Positions 34,105 through 42,936 of a DNA stretch of 64,000 nt are shown here, in pieces (position 1 is the stretch's first letter; each line of letters opens with the position of its first letter). Under the pieces are notes generated by a model. It searched no databases. It saw nothing but the letters and a program-made list of their open reading frames with translations, and was not told where the DNA came from. The translations under genes and the position numbers were made by a program. This DNA comes from Spartobacteria bacterium LR76 (lineage in GTDB: Bacteria > Verrucomicrobiota > Verrucomicrobiia > Chthoniobacterales > Terrimicrobiaceae), in the NCBI GenBank assembly GCA_003054655.1, contig QAYZ01000016.1, positions 1,488,001 through 1,552,000 of the forward strand, read 5' to 3'.

Positions 34105-37100
34105 TGCTTTGGATCATATACTCGCTGGTTCAGTCGTTCCTTCAACAAGAGAGTAGCCGCGTTTTCATTTTCAGTGCCAACATCCCCTTTTTGAGGCGCT
34201 CTAACTGCGGATTGCGGGACAGAGCTCGTTTCTCCAGATCTGAAGGGAGCAGTCTTATTATTTCCTGTCATCCAATTTGGCTGCCATTTTCCAGACATGA
34301 TATAATTCCACCAAGTTTTACCTCCTTGCATCACCCAATCACCTGCTTTTAAGCCTTCGCGACCCCACCGTGTAACAAGAACCTCGCCAGGGCCCATAGC
34401 AGCGGCTCCCCTTAAAACAGTCAACTCACCAACACCTGCCACAATCGCCAAGCCTGTAAGTCCAGCAGAAGTCGCTCTCAGAGAATCCTTAAGAAGCAGT
34501 CCGCCCATATCTTCGTATTTCGAATCATCTAGTTCCCTAGAGTCGACATAAGAAAATCTTCCGGGCTTACCAGAAAGTTCGGCCGCGTCATTCAGTAATT
34601 TTGCGAATTGATTAATGCCTTGCGCCGAAGCTTCAATCCGATCAATAGCGCCTTGAGCATTTTCGATGCGAGCTCCATGCGTTTTATACGCTTGATCCAG
34701 CAATCTCTGCTTCGACCTTTCATTCAATCCCTTTGAATTTGAGATTTGTTTTAGTTTTCGCTCAAGTTGTTTTCGTTCTTTAGCTATTTCATCTTCATAA
34801 TCTTTTATTTTTTTTAATCCCTCCGGATCAAAATTAGTCCAAGGATTCTGCACCACGTAGGCGTAGAGGTTCGGCCCGTCAACGAAGCCCGCCGGGTCCT
34901 TGCTCAGGAATGCCCCTGTCTCCAGATCGCGGAACCGGAACCCCTCATTGGCATACCCCGGCACGTCCTCGTCCTTCGTATTGCTCTTCTGTCGATCCAG
35001 CGTCGCGCCGGTCTCCGTCACCCTCTTACCGAACGCCTCGTACGTGGCCTGGTAAGTGATATTGCCCGTTGCGTCCGTCTTGGCCGTCACGTCTCCGCGC
35101 CGGTTGTAGTGCGTGAAGCTCGGCACTCCCGCCCTCTCGGTGTACAGGATGCCTCCCACTCCTCCGCCCCAGTCGGAGCCTCGCACGTAATCCACGCTCG
35201 GCAGCCCGTTCTCGAACTCCCGCACCTCCGTGCCTCCGCTGAACACCGCCTTCGTCACGGTCGCGTTGTAGGCCAGCTCCACCCGGCGCGTCCGGTAATC
35301 GTACCCCCAGCCGTAGGTCCCGCTTCCGCCCAGGCTCGTCTTGGCCAGCGCGATGAGACGGTTTTCGTTGTCCCATGTGAACGTGTCGGTATTGATCCCC
35401 TCCGTCCGCGTCAGACGGTTGCCGTTGTTGTCGTACGTATAGCTCACCGTCCGGCTTGACCCTTCGGTAAACGACGTAAGCTGGTTGCGGCTGTTGTAGC
35501 TGTAGCTCGTCAACACTCCGCCCTTGGTCATCGTCTCCCGGTTGTGCGCGTTGTCATAGCTGTAGAGCGTCGTTCCCGCTCCGCTGCCCGTCACCGCTTC
35601 CTGCGTGAGCCGGTTGATCGCGTCGTAGGTGTTGGTCACCACGCGGTCCATGCTCGCGTTTGAATACGCCTCCGTCACCTGCTTCACGTTGGCCGCTGGA
35701 TCGTAGGCGTAGGTGTAGCTCGAGAGCGGCAGCCCTCCGCTGCCTCGCGTGCTCACCAGCGTCATCGTGCGGTTGGCCGCGTCGAATGTGCTCGTCGTCG
35801 CGTCCCCATTGGGCAGCGTCTTCGTCAGGATGTTGCCATCCAGATCGTACGCGTACGTCGTCACCAGCGGCCCCTGCGTGAGGGTGCTCAGCCGGTTCTG
35901 TGCGTCATAGGCCGAGATCAGCGGCACGCTCAGGCCTCCGTAGAGCACGGACGTGCGGTTGCCCGCCAGGTCGTACTTGTACTGGTGGGTCAACCCTCCG
36001 CTGGTTTCCGTCAACTGCCGCTTCAGCGCGTCGTAGGTGTAACCCACATCGGCCTTGCCCGCCTTGCTGGCATCCGGCTCGGTCACCGTCAGCAGGTTGC
36101 CCGTCGCGTCGTAGCTCATCACCCGGTTGTCCTGGCTGCGGCCCACGTAGTTGACCGTCGTCAGGCGATGTCGCAGGTCGTACCCGTACTCGGTGCGATG
36201 GCCCATGGCGTCCACCCGGGCCGTCTTGTCCACCGCGTTGTATTGGAACGTCGTCGTCTTGTTCCCCGCGTCCTTCACCGTCAGGTTGCGCTTCAACCCG
36301 TCGTACGTAAACTCCGTCCGCTGGTTCTTCCCGTCCACGATGGCCGTGCGGTTGCCCGCGAAGTCGTATTCGTTGCGCACCACGATGCTCTCCGCGTCGG
36401 TCGTTGTCACCAGGCGGTTCAGCTTGTCGTAGGTATTCAGCGTTTCGTGTCCGTTTGGGTCGGTCACCTTTGTCGCATTACCGTTCCTGTCGTATTCCGT
36501 CAAGGTCGTCGGCCTCTGGCTTCCTCCTCCGTAGATCGCCACGCTCGGCTGCTCGACCTTCGTCACCCGGTTGGCCGCGTCGTACGTCGTGTCGGTTTCG
36601 TTGCCCCGGGCGTCCGTGGTTTTCACCACGTTGCCCACGGCGTCGTAGGACCAATGCAAGGTCGGGGTGCCCGTACCGGGCCGCGTCTCGGTCAGCTTCC
36701 GGTTGCGGTTGTCAAAGGTGTACGTCCACTCGTACCCCAGCGGGTTGATCGTCTTGATCACGTTGCCCGCGTCGTCGTACTGGGTCTGCGTCACCGCCCG
36801 CGCCGTCACGCCCAGACCGTTATCCACCTCGGGGCTCGACACCTTCACCGGGCGGCCCGCGTCGTCGTACTCCGTCAGCGTGTCGTTGCCCAGTTCGTCC
36901 TCCACCTTCCACTTCAATCCCGTCGACGTGTAATACGTGTGCGTCGCCGTCAGGTCCGGCCAGATCGTCGACGTCTCGCGGTTCAGCGCGTCGTAGGTCT
37001 TTTGCGTGATGCGCGGCACCAGCGTCGTGGTCAGCGGGTCGTATTCCTTCACCAGATTGCCCACGTCATCGTACTCGTACTTCGTCACCGCGTAGACTCC

Positions 37101-39692
37101 GTCCTGGTACTCCGCCTTTTTCTCGATCGGCCGGTAGGTCGCATCGTACGTCGTCAACGTCTCGTACCCCAGCGGGTCCGTCACCTTCACCGGCATGAAA
37201 TCCCGCCCAAACTGCAACCCGCCCGAGTTCTCGCCGTACTCAAAGGTCGTTTCCTTCCCGTATGGGTCTGTCGTCTTCACCAGGCGATTGAGCCCGTCGT
37301 ACGCCATCGTCGTCACCCACCCGTTGGGGGATTTCACCGACGTTTTCGCTCCCAGTCCGTTGTACGTGGTTTCCGTCACCAGATCCGCCGCGCTCAACTC
37401 ATGGTCTCCATCCATGTCCCTTGCCTGCTTGACCACGCGGTTCAACGAATCATACACGCGCAACGTCGAGCGCCCCAACTCGTCGTCTTCGCGAACCTTG
37501 TTGCCACGAGCATCGTAGTACAGGCGCTTCACGCTGGACCCAGGCAAGTGGGTTTCCGTCAAACGATTCTGTCCGTCATAGACGAAACTTGTAACATTGC
37601 CGTTCGGGTCCTCGCTCGTCAGCTTGTTGTTGTTCGCGTCGTACGTGTATTCGGAAACTCGTTCATGTCCCGCCGAACCAACCTTTTCCTTCAGGATATT
37701 CCCCGTAATCGGCTCAAGTTGATAGCTGGTGACGAGGTCTTTTGACCAGAATGGATCTGCCCCAAGTCGCTTCGCTATCGTCTTCTTGCTGACGACACCC
37801 TTGAAGTCCGGGCTGTACTCGTAATCTGTCTGTTGAACAATAGGCGCGGTCTCGCTGTCACTGGCCTTAACGATCTGACTGGTACGGTTGCCGGTCACCG
37901 GATCAATGGTATCCTCCGTAACCCGGCCCTCCTCATCGATCGTCTTGTTCATCACGCGCCATGTCGGGTCGTAGGTGAACGTCTTCGTTTTACCAAGCCC
38001 GTTGGTCTGACTCGTAACATCTCCAGCCTTGAAAACAGGGAGATACGGGATCAACGCCGATGGCATCCACGGCATGCTGCTGAGATAATCGAAATCATCA
38101 TCATAAGCGAACGTAGTCGCCGCTGTGACGCCGAGGTCTTGAAAGCTCTTCAGCGCATTACCGGCCGTTGGCTCAAATTTAGCCACCATCTCCCCCCCCT
38201 CTGGCGTCGTCACTGTAAGGGTTCGATACGCGATCTGAAACTTAACCTTTGAGGCTGCTATCGGCGTGTTGGACATCAGCGGCCCAAGCATGGAATACGC
38301 CTCCACCAAACCATCTGTGAAATTATAGCTCCAGTCCTTGCCCTCAACGTCCTTGACATCCGTCTTTCTCTCCCCGGCAGCGGACATGCTTCCGTCTAGT
38401 TTCCTCTCGATCCAGGTTCTGGACCCATTAATGAAACTCGCCAATTTTCCGTCCGGTTGCGTGACGCTCACAATATTCCGGGCATTTCCTGAAGTCCGAT
38501 ACCAATTGCCGTTCCTCAACGAAAACCGACTACGATCGAGCGCGTACTGAAAGGCCCACGTGTTGCCCAACTGATCCTGAATAGATGTCAGGTCGAAATG
38601 AGCAAAATAACTGCCAAACCCAGCATCCGGGGTGGCGTCCGGCTCGATGACAAATTCGCATGCATACTGCGTTGGCGTCCCTCCACCACGCGTCACGGAT
38701 GCCAGGATAGGCCACCCACTAAACTGCGGGTACCTTGGATCAGGCATCGTTGAGTACGCATACGAGATCGAGTTTCCCCGGGGATCGGTGATTTGTGTGA
38801 CTCGATTATCCGCGTTTTTGGTGATGGAGATCGTCTTTTCCCTGATCGTTATCGTCGAGGGAATCAACTGTTCCTCTTTATGCTCTTCCGGATCTGGATC
38901 CACATAAGTACGCGCTTCAACCGTGCCAAAGCGATCTTCGACCTTGGTCAGTCTTGCCCATGCTTCCGCACCACTCTCGGTATTTCGTGCAACGTTTGTT
39001 AACTCGAAGGTCAACGTCGTCTTGAACTTCTTTCTGAAAATGAACTTCGCCCGTACGCCTTCTTGAAAAACCGCCTCCAAAGTTGTCTTAAAAGTTTCCT
39101 GACAATTCCGATCGCTGTTGAGGGGAAAGTATTTAAGCCCCCCTTCAGCATACATGAACGCGAGAAAACGGTAGCTCGCTCCATCGTTGTCCACGACGGT
39201 AGCAACCTGAATTCCATCCTCCCCGGAGAAATTAATATATGAGCAAATATTTGACTGCCACCCAGGGCCGAATGGCCGGTCAGGCCTATACCTGATATCA
39301 AGACCCTTGTTACTAAAAATCTCTGTACTCCAGTTCCGGCGCACACTCAAAGCCATATCGGCACCGGGCATCGGAACATATACATCCGTCACCTGATGAG
39401 TCAGTGTCTGGGTAAATGGATCCACATAGGTCTCCTCCGGAGACTGATCTGTTTCCTCCTGCTGTTGCGGCTTTTCATCAGGAATAGGGAATCCATTGAG
39501 TCCGACCTTCCGATATTTCGCTCCTGTTCCCTCGTTGACGGACTGATAGAGCGGACCATCACCTCCCCCTCCGCCTTCGTCCTCACACTTTTCAGGTTCT
39601 TGATCAGACGACTCCTCCGCAGGCAATGAGCGACTAAACATCGCTCCAAGCATCAGCAGGCAAAATAGCAAAACGTTAATTCGGCTTTTCAT
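34101..39692 (-). CDS. Rhs/YD-repeat polymorphic toxin 1
   Basis: 1863 residues from ATG at 39692, which gives a signal peptide (SRINVLLFCLLMLGAMFSRS). Shared leader block KYRKVGLNGFPIPDEKP follows, then DUF6531-like N-domain and many YD repeats forming the Rhs cocoon up to the core end (YANEGFRFRDLETGAFLS, then DPAGFVDGPNLYAYV and DPEGL, ~1626). The C-terminal tip (~1627-1863) has a helical part, then VTRWGREGLKAGDWVMQGG and WWNYIMSGKWQPNW, a tip type known from other Rhs proteins whose chemistry I cannot name. The tip is A+T-richer than the core, suggesting exchange. Overlaps the companion gene by 17 bases. Confidence 0.9.
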   Translation of the reverse strand: MKSRINVLLFCLLMLGAMFSRSLPAEESSDQEPEKCEDEGGGGGDGPLYQSVNEGTGAKYRKVGLNGFPIPDEKPQQQEETDQSPEETYVDPFTQTLTHQVTDVYVPMPGADMALSVRRNWSTEIFSNKGLDIRYRPDRPFGPGWQSNICSYINFSGEDGIQVATVVDNDGASYRFLAFMYAEGGLKYFPLNSDRNCQETFKTTLEAVFQEGVRAKFIFRKKFKTTLTFELTNVARNTESGAEAWARLTKVEDRFGTVEARTYVDPDPEEHKEEQLIPSTITIREKTISITKNADNRVTQITDPRGNSISYAYSTMPDPRYPQFSGWPILASVTRGGGTPTQYACEFVIEPDATPDAGFGSYFAHFDLTSIQDQLGNTWAFQYALDRSRFSLRNGNWYRTSGNARNIVSVTQPDGKLASFINGSRTWIERKLDGSMSAAGERKTDVKDVEGKDWSYNFTDGLVEAYSMLGPLMSNTPIAASKVKFQIAYRTLTVTTPEGGEMVAKFEPTAGNALKSFQDLGVTAATTFAYDDDFDYLSSMPWMPSALIPYLPVFKAGDVTSQTNGLGKTKTFTYDPTWRVMNKTIDEEGRVTEDTIDPVTGNRTSQIVKASDSETAPIVQQTDYEYSPDFKGVVSKKTIAKRLGADPFWSKDLVTSYQLEPITGNILKEKVGSAGHERVSEYTYDANNNKLTSEDPNGNVTSFVYDGQNRLTETHLPGSSVKRLYYDARGNKVREDDELGRSTLRVYDSLNRVVKQARDMDGDHELSAADLVTETTYNGLGAKTSVKSPNGWVTTMAYDGLNRLVKTTDPYGKETTFEYGENSGGLQFGRDFMPVKVTDPLGYETLTTYDATYRPIEKKAEYQDGVYAVTKYEYDDVGNLVKEYDPLTTTLVPRITQKTYDALNRETSTIWPDLTATHTYYTSTGLKWKVEDELGNDTLTEYDDAGRPVKVSSPEVDNGLGVTARAVTQTQYDDAGNVIKTINPLGYEWTYTFDNRNRKLTETRPGTGTPTLHWSYDAVGNVVKTTDARGNETDTTYDAANRVTKVEQPSVAIYGGGSQRPTTLTEYDRNGNATKVTDPNGHETLNTYDKLNRLVTTTDAESIVVRNEYDFAGNRTAIVDGKNQRTEFTYDGLKRNLTVKDAGNKTTTFQYNAVDKTARVDAMGHRTEYGYDLRHRLTTVNYVGRSQDNRVMSYDATGNLLTVTEPDASKAGKADVGYTYDALKRQLTETSGGLTHQYKYDLAGNRTSVLYGGLSVPLISAYDAQNRLSTLTQGPLVTTYAYDLDGNILTKTLPNGDATTSTFDAANRTMTLVSTRGSGGLPLSSYTYAYDPAANVKQVTEAYSNASMDRVVTNTYDAINRLTQEAVTGSGAGTTLYSYDNAHNRETMTKGGVLTSYSYNSRNQLTSFTEGSSRTVSYTYDNNGNRLTRTEGINTDTFTWDNENRLIALAKTSLGGSGTYGWGYDYRTRRVELAYNATVTKAVFSGGTEVREFENGLPSVDYVRGSDWGGGVGGILYTERAGVPSFTHYNRRGDVTAKTDATGNITYQATYEAFGKRVTETGATLDRQKSNTKDEDVPGYANEGFRFRDLETGAFLSKDPAGFVDGPNLYAYVVQNPWTNFDPEGLKKIKDYEDEIAKERKQLERKLKQISNSKGLNERSKQRLLDQAYKTHGARIENAQGAIDRIEASAQGINQFAKLLNDAAELSGKPGRFSYVDSRELDDSKYEDMGGLLLKDSLRATSAGLTGLAIVAGVGELTVLRGAAAMGPGEVLVTRWGREGLKAGDWVMQGGKTWWNYIMSGKWQPNWMTGNNKTAPFRSGETSSVPQSAVRAPQKGDVGTENENAATLLLKERLNQRVYDPKQ
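34821..37333. repeat. Rhs core repeat, copy 1 (2.5 kb)
   Basis: Colinear with 43627-46139 at a constant offset of 8806 and no net insertion or deletion. The encoded protein is nearly identical, while DNA differences in the parts compared by eye are mostly at third codon positions. Outside these limits the two Rhs genes diverge sharply. Confidence 0.85.
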
Positions 39693-41205
39693 TAGGTTTC
39701 GGCAGTAATTTCTTTCTGGCGGCAGCCATCGCGGAAGCAACATCCGCAGGGGAGGCGGAAAACGACGGAAACGCAGGCGCAAGCTGCAACTCGCCCGACT
39801 CATTGGGCTCTAAAAACACGGACTGCTTCATCGTCTTGTCCATTACAACGATCCCAAAGTCTTTGCCGGCAAGGGTCCGTTTGATCAGCGTCTTGCCGTC
39901 TTGGGTCTCGTAGTTCAGCGTCCATGGTCCCTCAGTCCGCTCGACCAGCCCTCCATCCGCGGCGTATTTCTCCTGCCACTTCACGGCATCTCCCACCTTA
40001 CATCCCTTAACCACCGATCCACTGGGATCGTACTGACAAAAATACTCGCCTTGGCCATCCCGCCTCCGGATCAGGCGTCCCAACTCGTCGTACGTCCATC
40101 GAACAACCTTCACATCGGTCCCGTTCAGAGTCTCTTTCAGGTCTCGAATCTTTCCAAACAACGGCCCTCTGGAAACGAAGTACCTCCTGCTGACTATGGT
40201 CCCATCGGTCTTGCGGTACTCAGTCAGTCCCCGCACACTATCGGCGGAATAAGTCTCAAACCTACCCGATGGATTCGTCCTCTTGACCGTCGAAATGCCT
40301 TCTTTTCCCTCAATGGAATAGCTCCAATCCCCCGCTTCCTTCAACGACCCGGTAGCGGCATCCCACCGGAACTCTTTGGGATCATCACGGGTCGAGGCAA
40401 ACTTCATCACGTAGCTACCGTCTGTCTCAAGAATCACCCGGTAGTCCTGCTGGATTCGCAGAGCTTGGGCAAATGCCGAACTGGTTGGCGACTTTCCTTC
40501 GGCAGGAAGAATGGTTATCGATGCCACATTCCAGTCATAACCTGAGATCAAGGCTCCCGGCCCACCGGGTAGTACCCGAGGAATCTGCTGCCACTCCAGC
40601 ACGTATCGCCCGGTCGCGGTTGACAGGGATACGGCCTGAACACTTGATCCACTGTAATCAAACTTCAGAAGATCTCCTCCCGCCGCATTCCTGATCGCTA
40701 AAAATCGGCTGGCTTCCCAGATCCACTGAAACTGCGCGCCCTTGTCAGTGGTCAACTCCTTGATCTTCCCCCCAACATAGCGAATTTTCCACCCCGCGAC
40801 CTCCACGACCATCTCGGATCCGCTGGTTGATCGAGCAACGTAGAGGTCGTCAAGCGATGTGTAGACGCCGTCTTCGCCCTTCTTCCGCCGAAGATAAATC
40901 GCCCTGCCACTGATTGAATTCAGGAGGAGATCCGTCTCACTGACACGCACCAGAGTCGACTCGACCAATGGAAACAACCAGTGCGAGCCGAAAACCCGGT
41001 TCCCCTCGGGTTGCCCTCGAAAACACAACCGCAACGGCAAGGCGTTCCCATCACCAAGTGATAACTTTTCCTGGTCTTGCCAAATGATCAACCTCCCAGC
41101 GTCATCCGAATATCCCAGAAACGTATGAGGTCTCGAAAGATCCGGCGCAGCGGCTTGCAGAGATGCCACGACGCCAAGAACCGCTACCACTAAGAAGAAC
41201 CTCAT
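39676..41205 (-). CDS. Rhs companion protein 1 (secreted YD-like propeller)
   Basis: 509 residues with a signal peptide (MRFFLVVAVLGVVASLQAA). The rest is a repeat-rich beta-structure with YD-like turns (WRYD/ WTYDELGRLIRRRDGQGEYF). It is homologous to the proteins at 48507 and 31807: RPHTFLGYSDD, NALPLRLCFRG, RVFGSHW, SGRAIYLR. It lies between the small CEPP protein and the Rhs toxin and overlaps the Rhs start by 17 bases. It may be a chaperone, plug or surface anchor for the toxin; no enzymatic motif is visible. Confidence 0.8.
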   Translation of the reverse strand: MRFFLVVAVLGVVASLQAAAPDLSRPHTFLGYSDDAGRLIIWQDQEKLSLGDGNALPLRLCFRGQPEGNRVFGSHWLFPLVESTLVRVSETDLLLNSISGRAIYLRRKKGEDGVYTSLDDLYVARSTSGSEMVVEVAGWKIRYVGGKIKELTTDKGAQFQWIWEASRFLAIRNAAGGDLLKFDYSGSSVQAVSLSTATGRYVLEWQQIPRVLPGGPGALISGYDWNVASITILPAEGKSPTSSAFAQALRIQQDYRVILETDGSYVMKFASTRDDPKEFRWDAATGSLKEAGDWSYSIEGKEGISTVKRTNPSGRFETYSADSVRGLTEYRKTDGTIVSRRYFVSRGPLFGKIRDLKETLNGTDVKVVRWTYDELGRLIRRRDGQGEYFCQYDPSGSVVKGCKVGDAVKWQEKYAADGGLVERTEGPWTLNYETQDGKTLIKRTLAGKDFGIVVMDKTMKQSVFLEPNESGELQLAPAFPSFSASPADVASAMAAARKKLLPKPNEKPN

Positions 41206-41226
41206 ATTCCCTCCCTCAAGTCCATC

Positions 41227-41400
41227 CTATCCACCAGGCGGAGTGTCAGGCGGGGGACTGCTCGGCGGCTCGCAGACACTCGCTTCCACCTTGATCTGAT
41301 GAGAAGACGCCCATTCTGCGCTTGCAGAATACAAGCCCAGCCCGACGGCAATTGCCGTCAGCACCAAGACTATTCCTAAACCGGCCCTTAAATTCCTCAT
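41227..41400 (-). CDS. Small exported protein with CEPP motif 1
   Basis: 57 residues from ATG at 41400 (ATG at 41424 also in frame). An N-terminal hydrophobic helix (AGLGIVLVLTAIAVGLGLY) is followed by a short exported tail ending VCEPPSSPPPDTPPGG. The same layout and the CEPP motif recur in the gene at 50006 heading cassette 2, so selection on the motif is likely even though the tails differ. The single Cys is far from the helix, so it is not a lipobox. Family unknown. Confidence 0.7.
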   Translation of the reverse strand: MRNLRAGLGIVLVLTAIAVGLGLYSASAEWASSHQIKVEASVCEPPSSPPPDTPPGG

Positions 41401-41422
41401 GCGTTGCTTGAATGCGGCATGC

Positions 41423-41514
41423 ATACACCACTAAGCTTAAATCAAGTCAAGAGAATGAATCCTCTTCAGAGGTAAGATTTATTTCAAGAAAGAGAAATTG
41501 ACATTCGTTGCTCG
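41423..41514 (-). promoter_or_regulatory. Conserved upstream region of Rhs cassette 1
   Basis: About 90 bases closely matching 50198-50290 upstream of cassette 2. On the minus strand it contains TTGACT (41450-41445), a good -35, with a weak -10 (TGTATG) 17 bases on. A perfect 12-base palindrome CCTCTTCAGAGG (41461-41472) and TTTCAAGAAA are candidate regulator sites. Conservation between the cassettes supports shared control. Confidence 0.6.
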
Positions 41515-41659
41515 GAACGCGGTATATCCATACCCCGAGAGAGATTTAGTCTCTCCATGAGAACATATCGCAACAGTTCTTCTCTCGCGTTATTCCGACA
41601 GTCGCGATTCAGAATCCACCTATAGCCAATGAACCTTACGCAATGACACGTAACACAGG

Positions 41660-41701
41660 CAATTCTTCGGGAAAACCGGCTCAGTTCCCGGCAAAGAATT
41701 G
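41660..41701. other. Long inverted repeat A upstream of cassette 1
   Basis: CAATTCTTCGGGAA pairs with TTCCCG and AAGAATTG (three-base bulge), giving a 14-pair stem with an 11-base loop. It works as a hairpin on either strand. No T-run follows directly. Confidence 0.6.
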
Positions 41702-41716
41702 TCCAAAATGCCGATT

Positions 41717-41762
41717 GCCAAGCGACTCGGTTAGAACTGCGCTGTTACAGCCGTCGCTTGGC
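41717..41762. other. Long inverted repeat B upstream of cassette 1
   Basis: GCCAAGCGAC and GTCGCTTGGC are a perfect 10-base inverted repeat around a 26-base centre that itself contains CTGTTACAG. It follows repeat A by 15 bases. The pair is not seen near cassette 2. Confidence 0.6.
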
Positions 41763-41839
41763 TGATATTGCGCGTTCCGTCGAAAGCATGAAGGCAATTG
41801 AAGGGCAACAGCAACACCTACAAAGCGATCACTGCGTCG

Positions 41840-42316
41840 CAAAAGCCCGGCGCGGACTTGGCTGGAGATTGGGAACGTTGGCAGGGCGCCTCGATCACCG
41901 GGGGAGATTGCTCTTTCGGTCGACTCCCGGAAAGCTTCTTCTGGTCAACCTGGGTTGATCGGCGCTCTTCCGGTCTTCATACTGCCTGTCACATCGTGCG
42001 GCAGGTCGCATCTCTTACCGAATTCTTTCCCCCTGGCCCTATCGGCACTCGCGCCCGGGGCCCGGGCTGGTTAACCGGGACAGCGCTCCGTGGCGGGCTT
42101 GGCGTTGGGGTGTTCAGTCTGATGGTGGCGAGCTTTGCCCTTCCTTCAGGTTTCCGCTTCCGGCGAGATCGCTCCCTTTCTTGTGCTCATGGCGCGGGAG
42201 CCGGTCTTTCCGAGCGGCGGCTTCCTTATTCGGGTGTTCGTAGCCGAGAAGCTTGTCGCACTTCATTTCCCCTATAGCTGGCATCCACCCTGCTATGGTT
42301 GGCCCGCGCGTTCATT
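41840..42316. repeat. Intercassette repeat, copy 2 (~475 bp)
   Basis: Second copy of the repeat at 33264-33738, same orientation. It starts near AAAAGCCCGG and ends at GCGTTCATTTCG, within a few bases of the immunity gene stop codon at 42328. It therefore occupies the same position relative to its cassette as copy 1. Confidence 0.85.
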
Positions 42317-42327
42317 TCGTTCATTTA

Positions 42328-42936
42328 TTACATCATTTTCAAAGGAGCAAATGTGCCTTCAGGTGCCAGCGATTCGCTCCGATATTGTAAAACCTGAAGA
42401 GGAAATATATTCCCTGAGAATTCCCACTTCTCAACACTTCCCTTGCTGGTGAGGATAAATGCCCGCAGAAACCAGCCATTACCTTCGAATCGAAATATCG
42501 GGTCAACCGCATATTTCAAAAGATCCTTGTTTGATTTGAAGGGAGGCTTCGACTTTGTTCTTGAAACAATTGCAGCAAGCCTTCCATTCAGAATCCAACA
42601 GTCAGCCGCTAGGCTAGCGATCAAAAGATTCACCATCTGTCCACTAACAAAACGCCTCGCCTCCTCGGCGCTTGAAAATTCGGAAGCTAAAAATGCATTG
42701 ATTCCCGATAAATTACCCTTAAGTCGAACCCATTTACCAAATTTTGACTTAAATAGATAACTTTCGAAAAAACCATCGGAGGACAACTCCTCCCTTAACA
42801 CTCCTGCGGCCAAAAAACAACTAATTCTTTGTCCATCCGAAATAGAACTATTAACATTTCCTTGATCTAATTTTGCCATACCATCAACCGCACCGATTAA
42901 CAAGGCTAGAACAAAAGCAATAATGACTCTAGACAT
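42328..42936 (-). CDS. Putative periplasmic immunity protein for Rhs 2
   Basis: 202 residues with a signal peptide (VIIAFVLALLIGAVDGMA) and a mixed alpha/beta soluble domain. It starts at the base after the Rhs 2 stop codon. It is not similar to the membrane immunity protein of cassette 1, matching the unrelated toxin tips. A+T-richer than the core genes. Position and the Rhs context make it the expected immunity protein; a periplasmic location suggests the toxin acts or is neutralised there. Confidence 0.65.
   Translation of the reverse strand: MSRVIIAFVLALLIGAVDGMAKLDQGNVNSSISDGQRISCFLAAGVLREELSSDGFFESYLFKSKFGKWVRLKGNLSGINAFLASEFSSAEEARRFVSGQMVNLLIASLAADCWILNGRLAAIVSRTKSKPPFKSNKDLLKYAVDPIFRFEGNGWFLRAFILTSKGSVEKWEFSGNIFPLQVLQYRSESLAPEGTFAPLKMM

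Noticed and set aside
35985-37745. Long plus-strand open frames opposite the two Rhs cores (also 44791-46677)
   Set aside because: They are antisense shadows of GC-rich YD-repeat codons; the products are Arg/His/Val-rich without domains, and both copies arise only because the cores are repeats.
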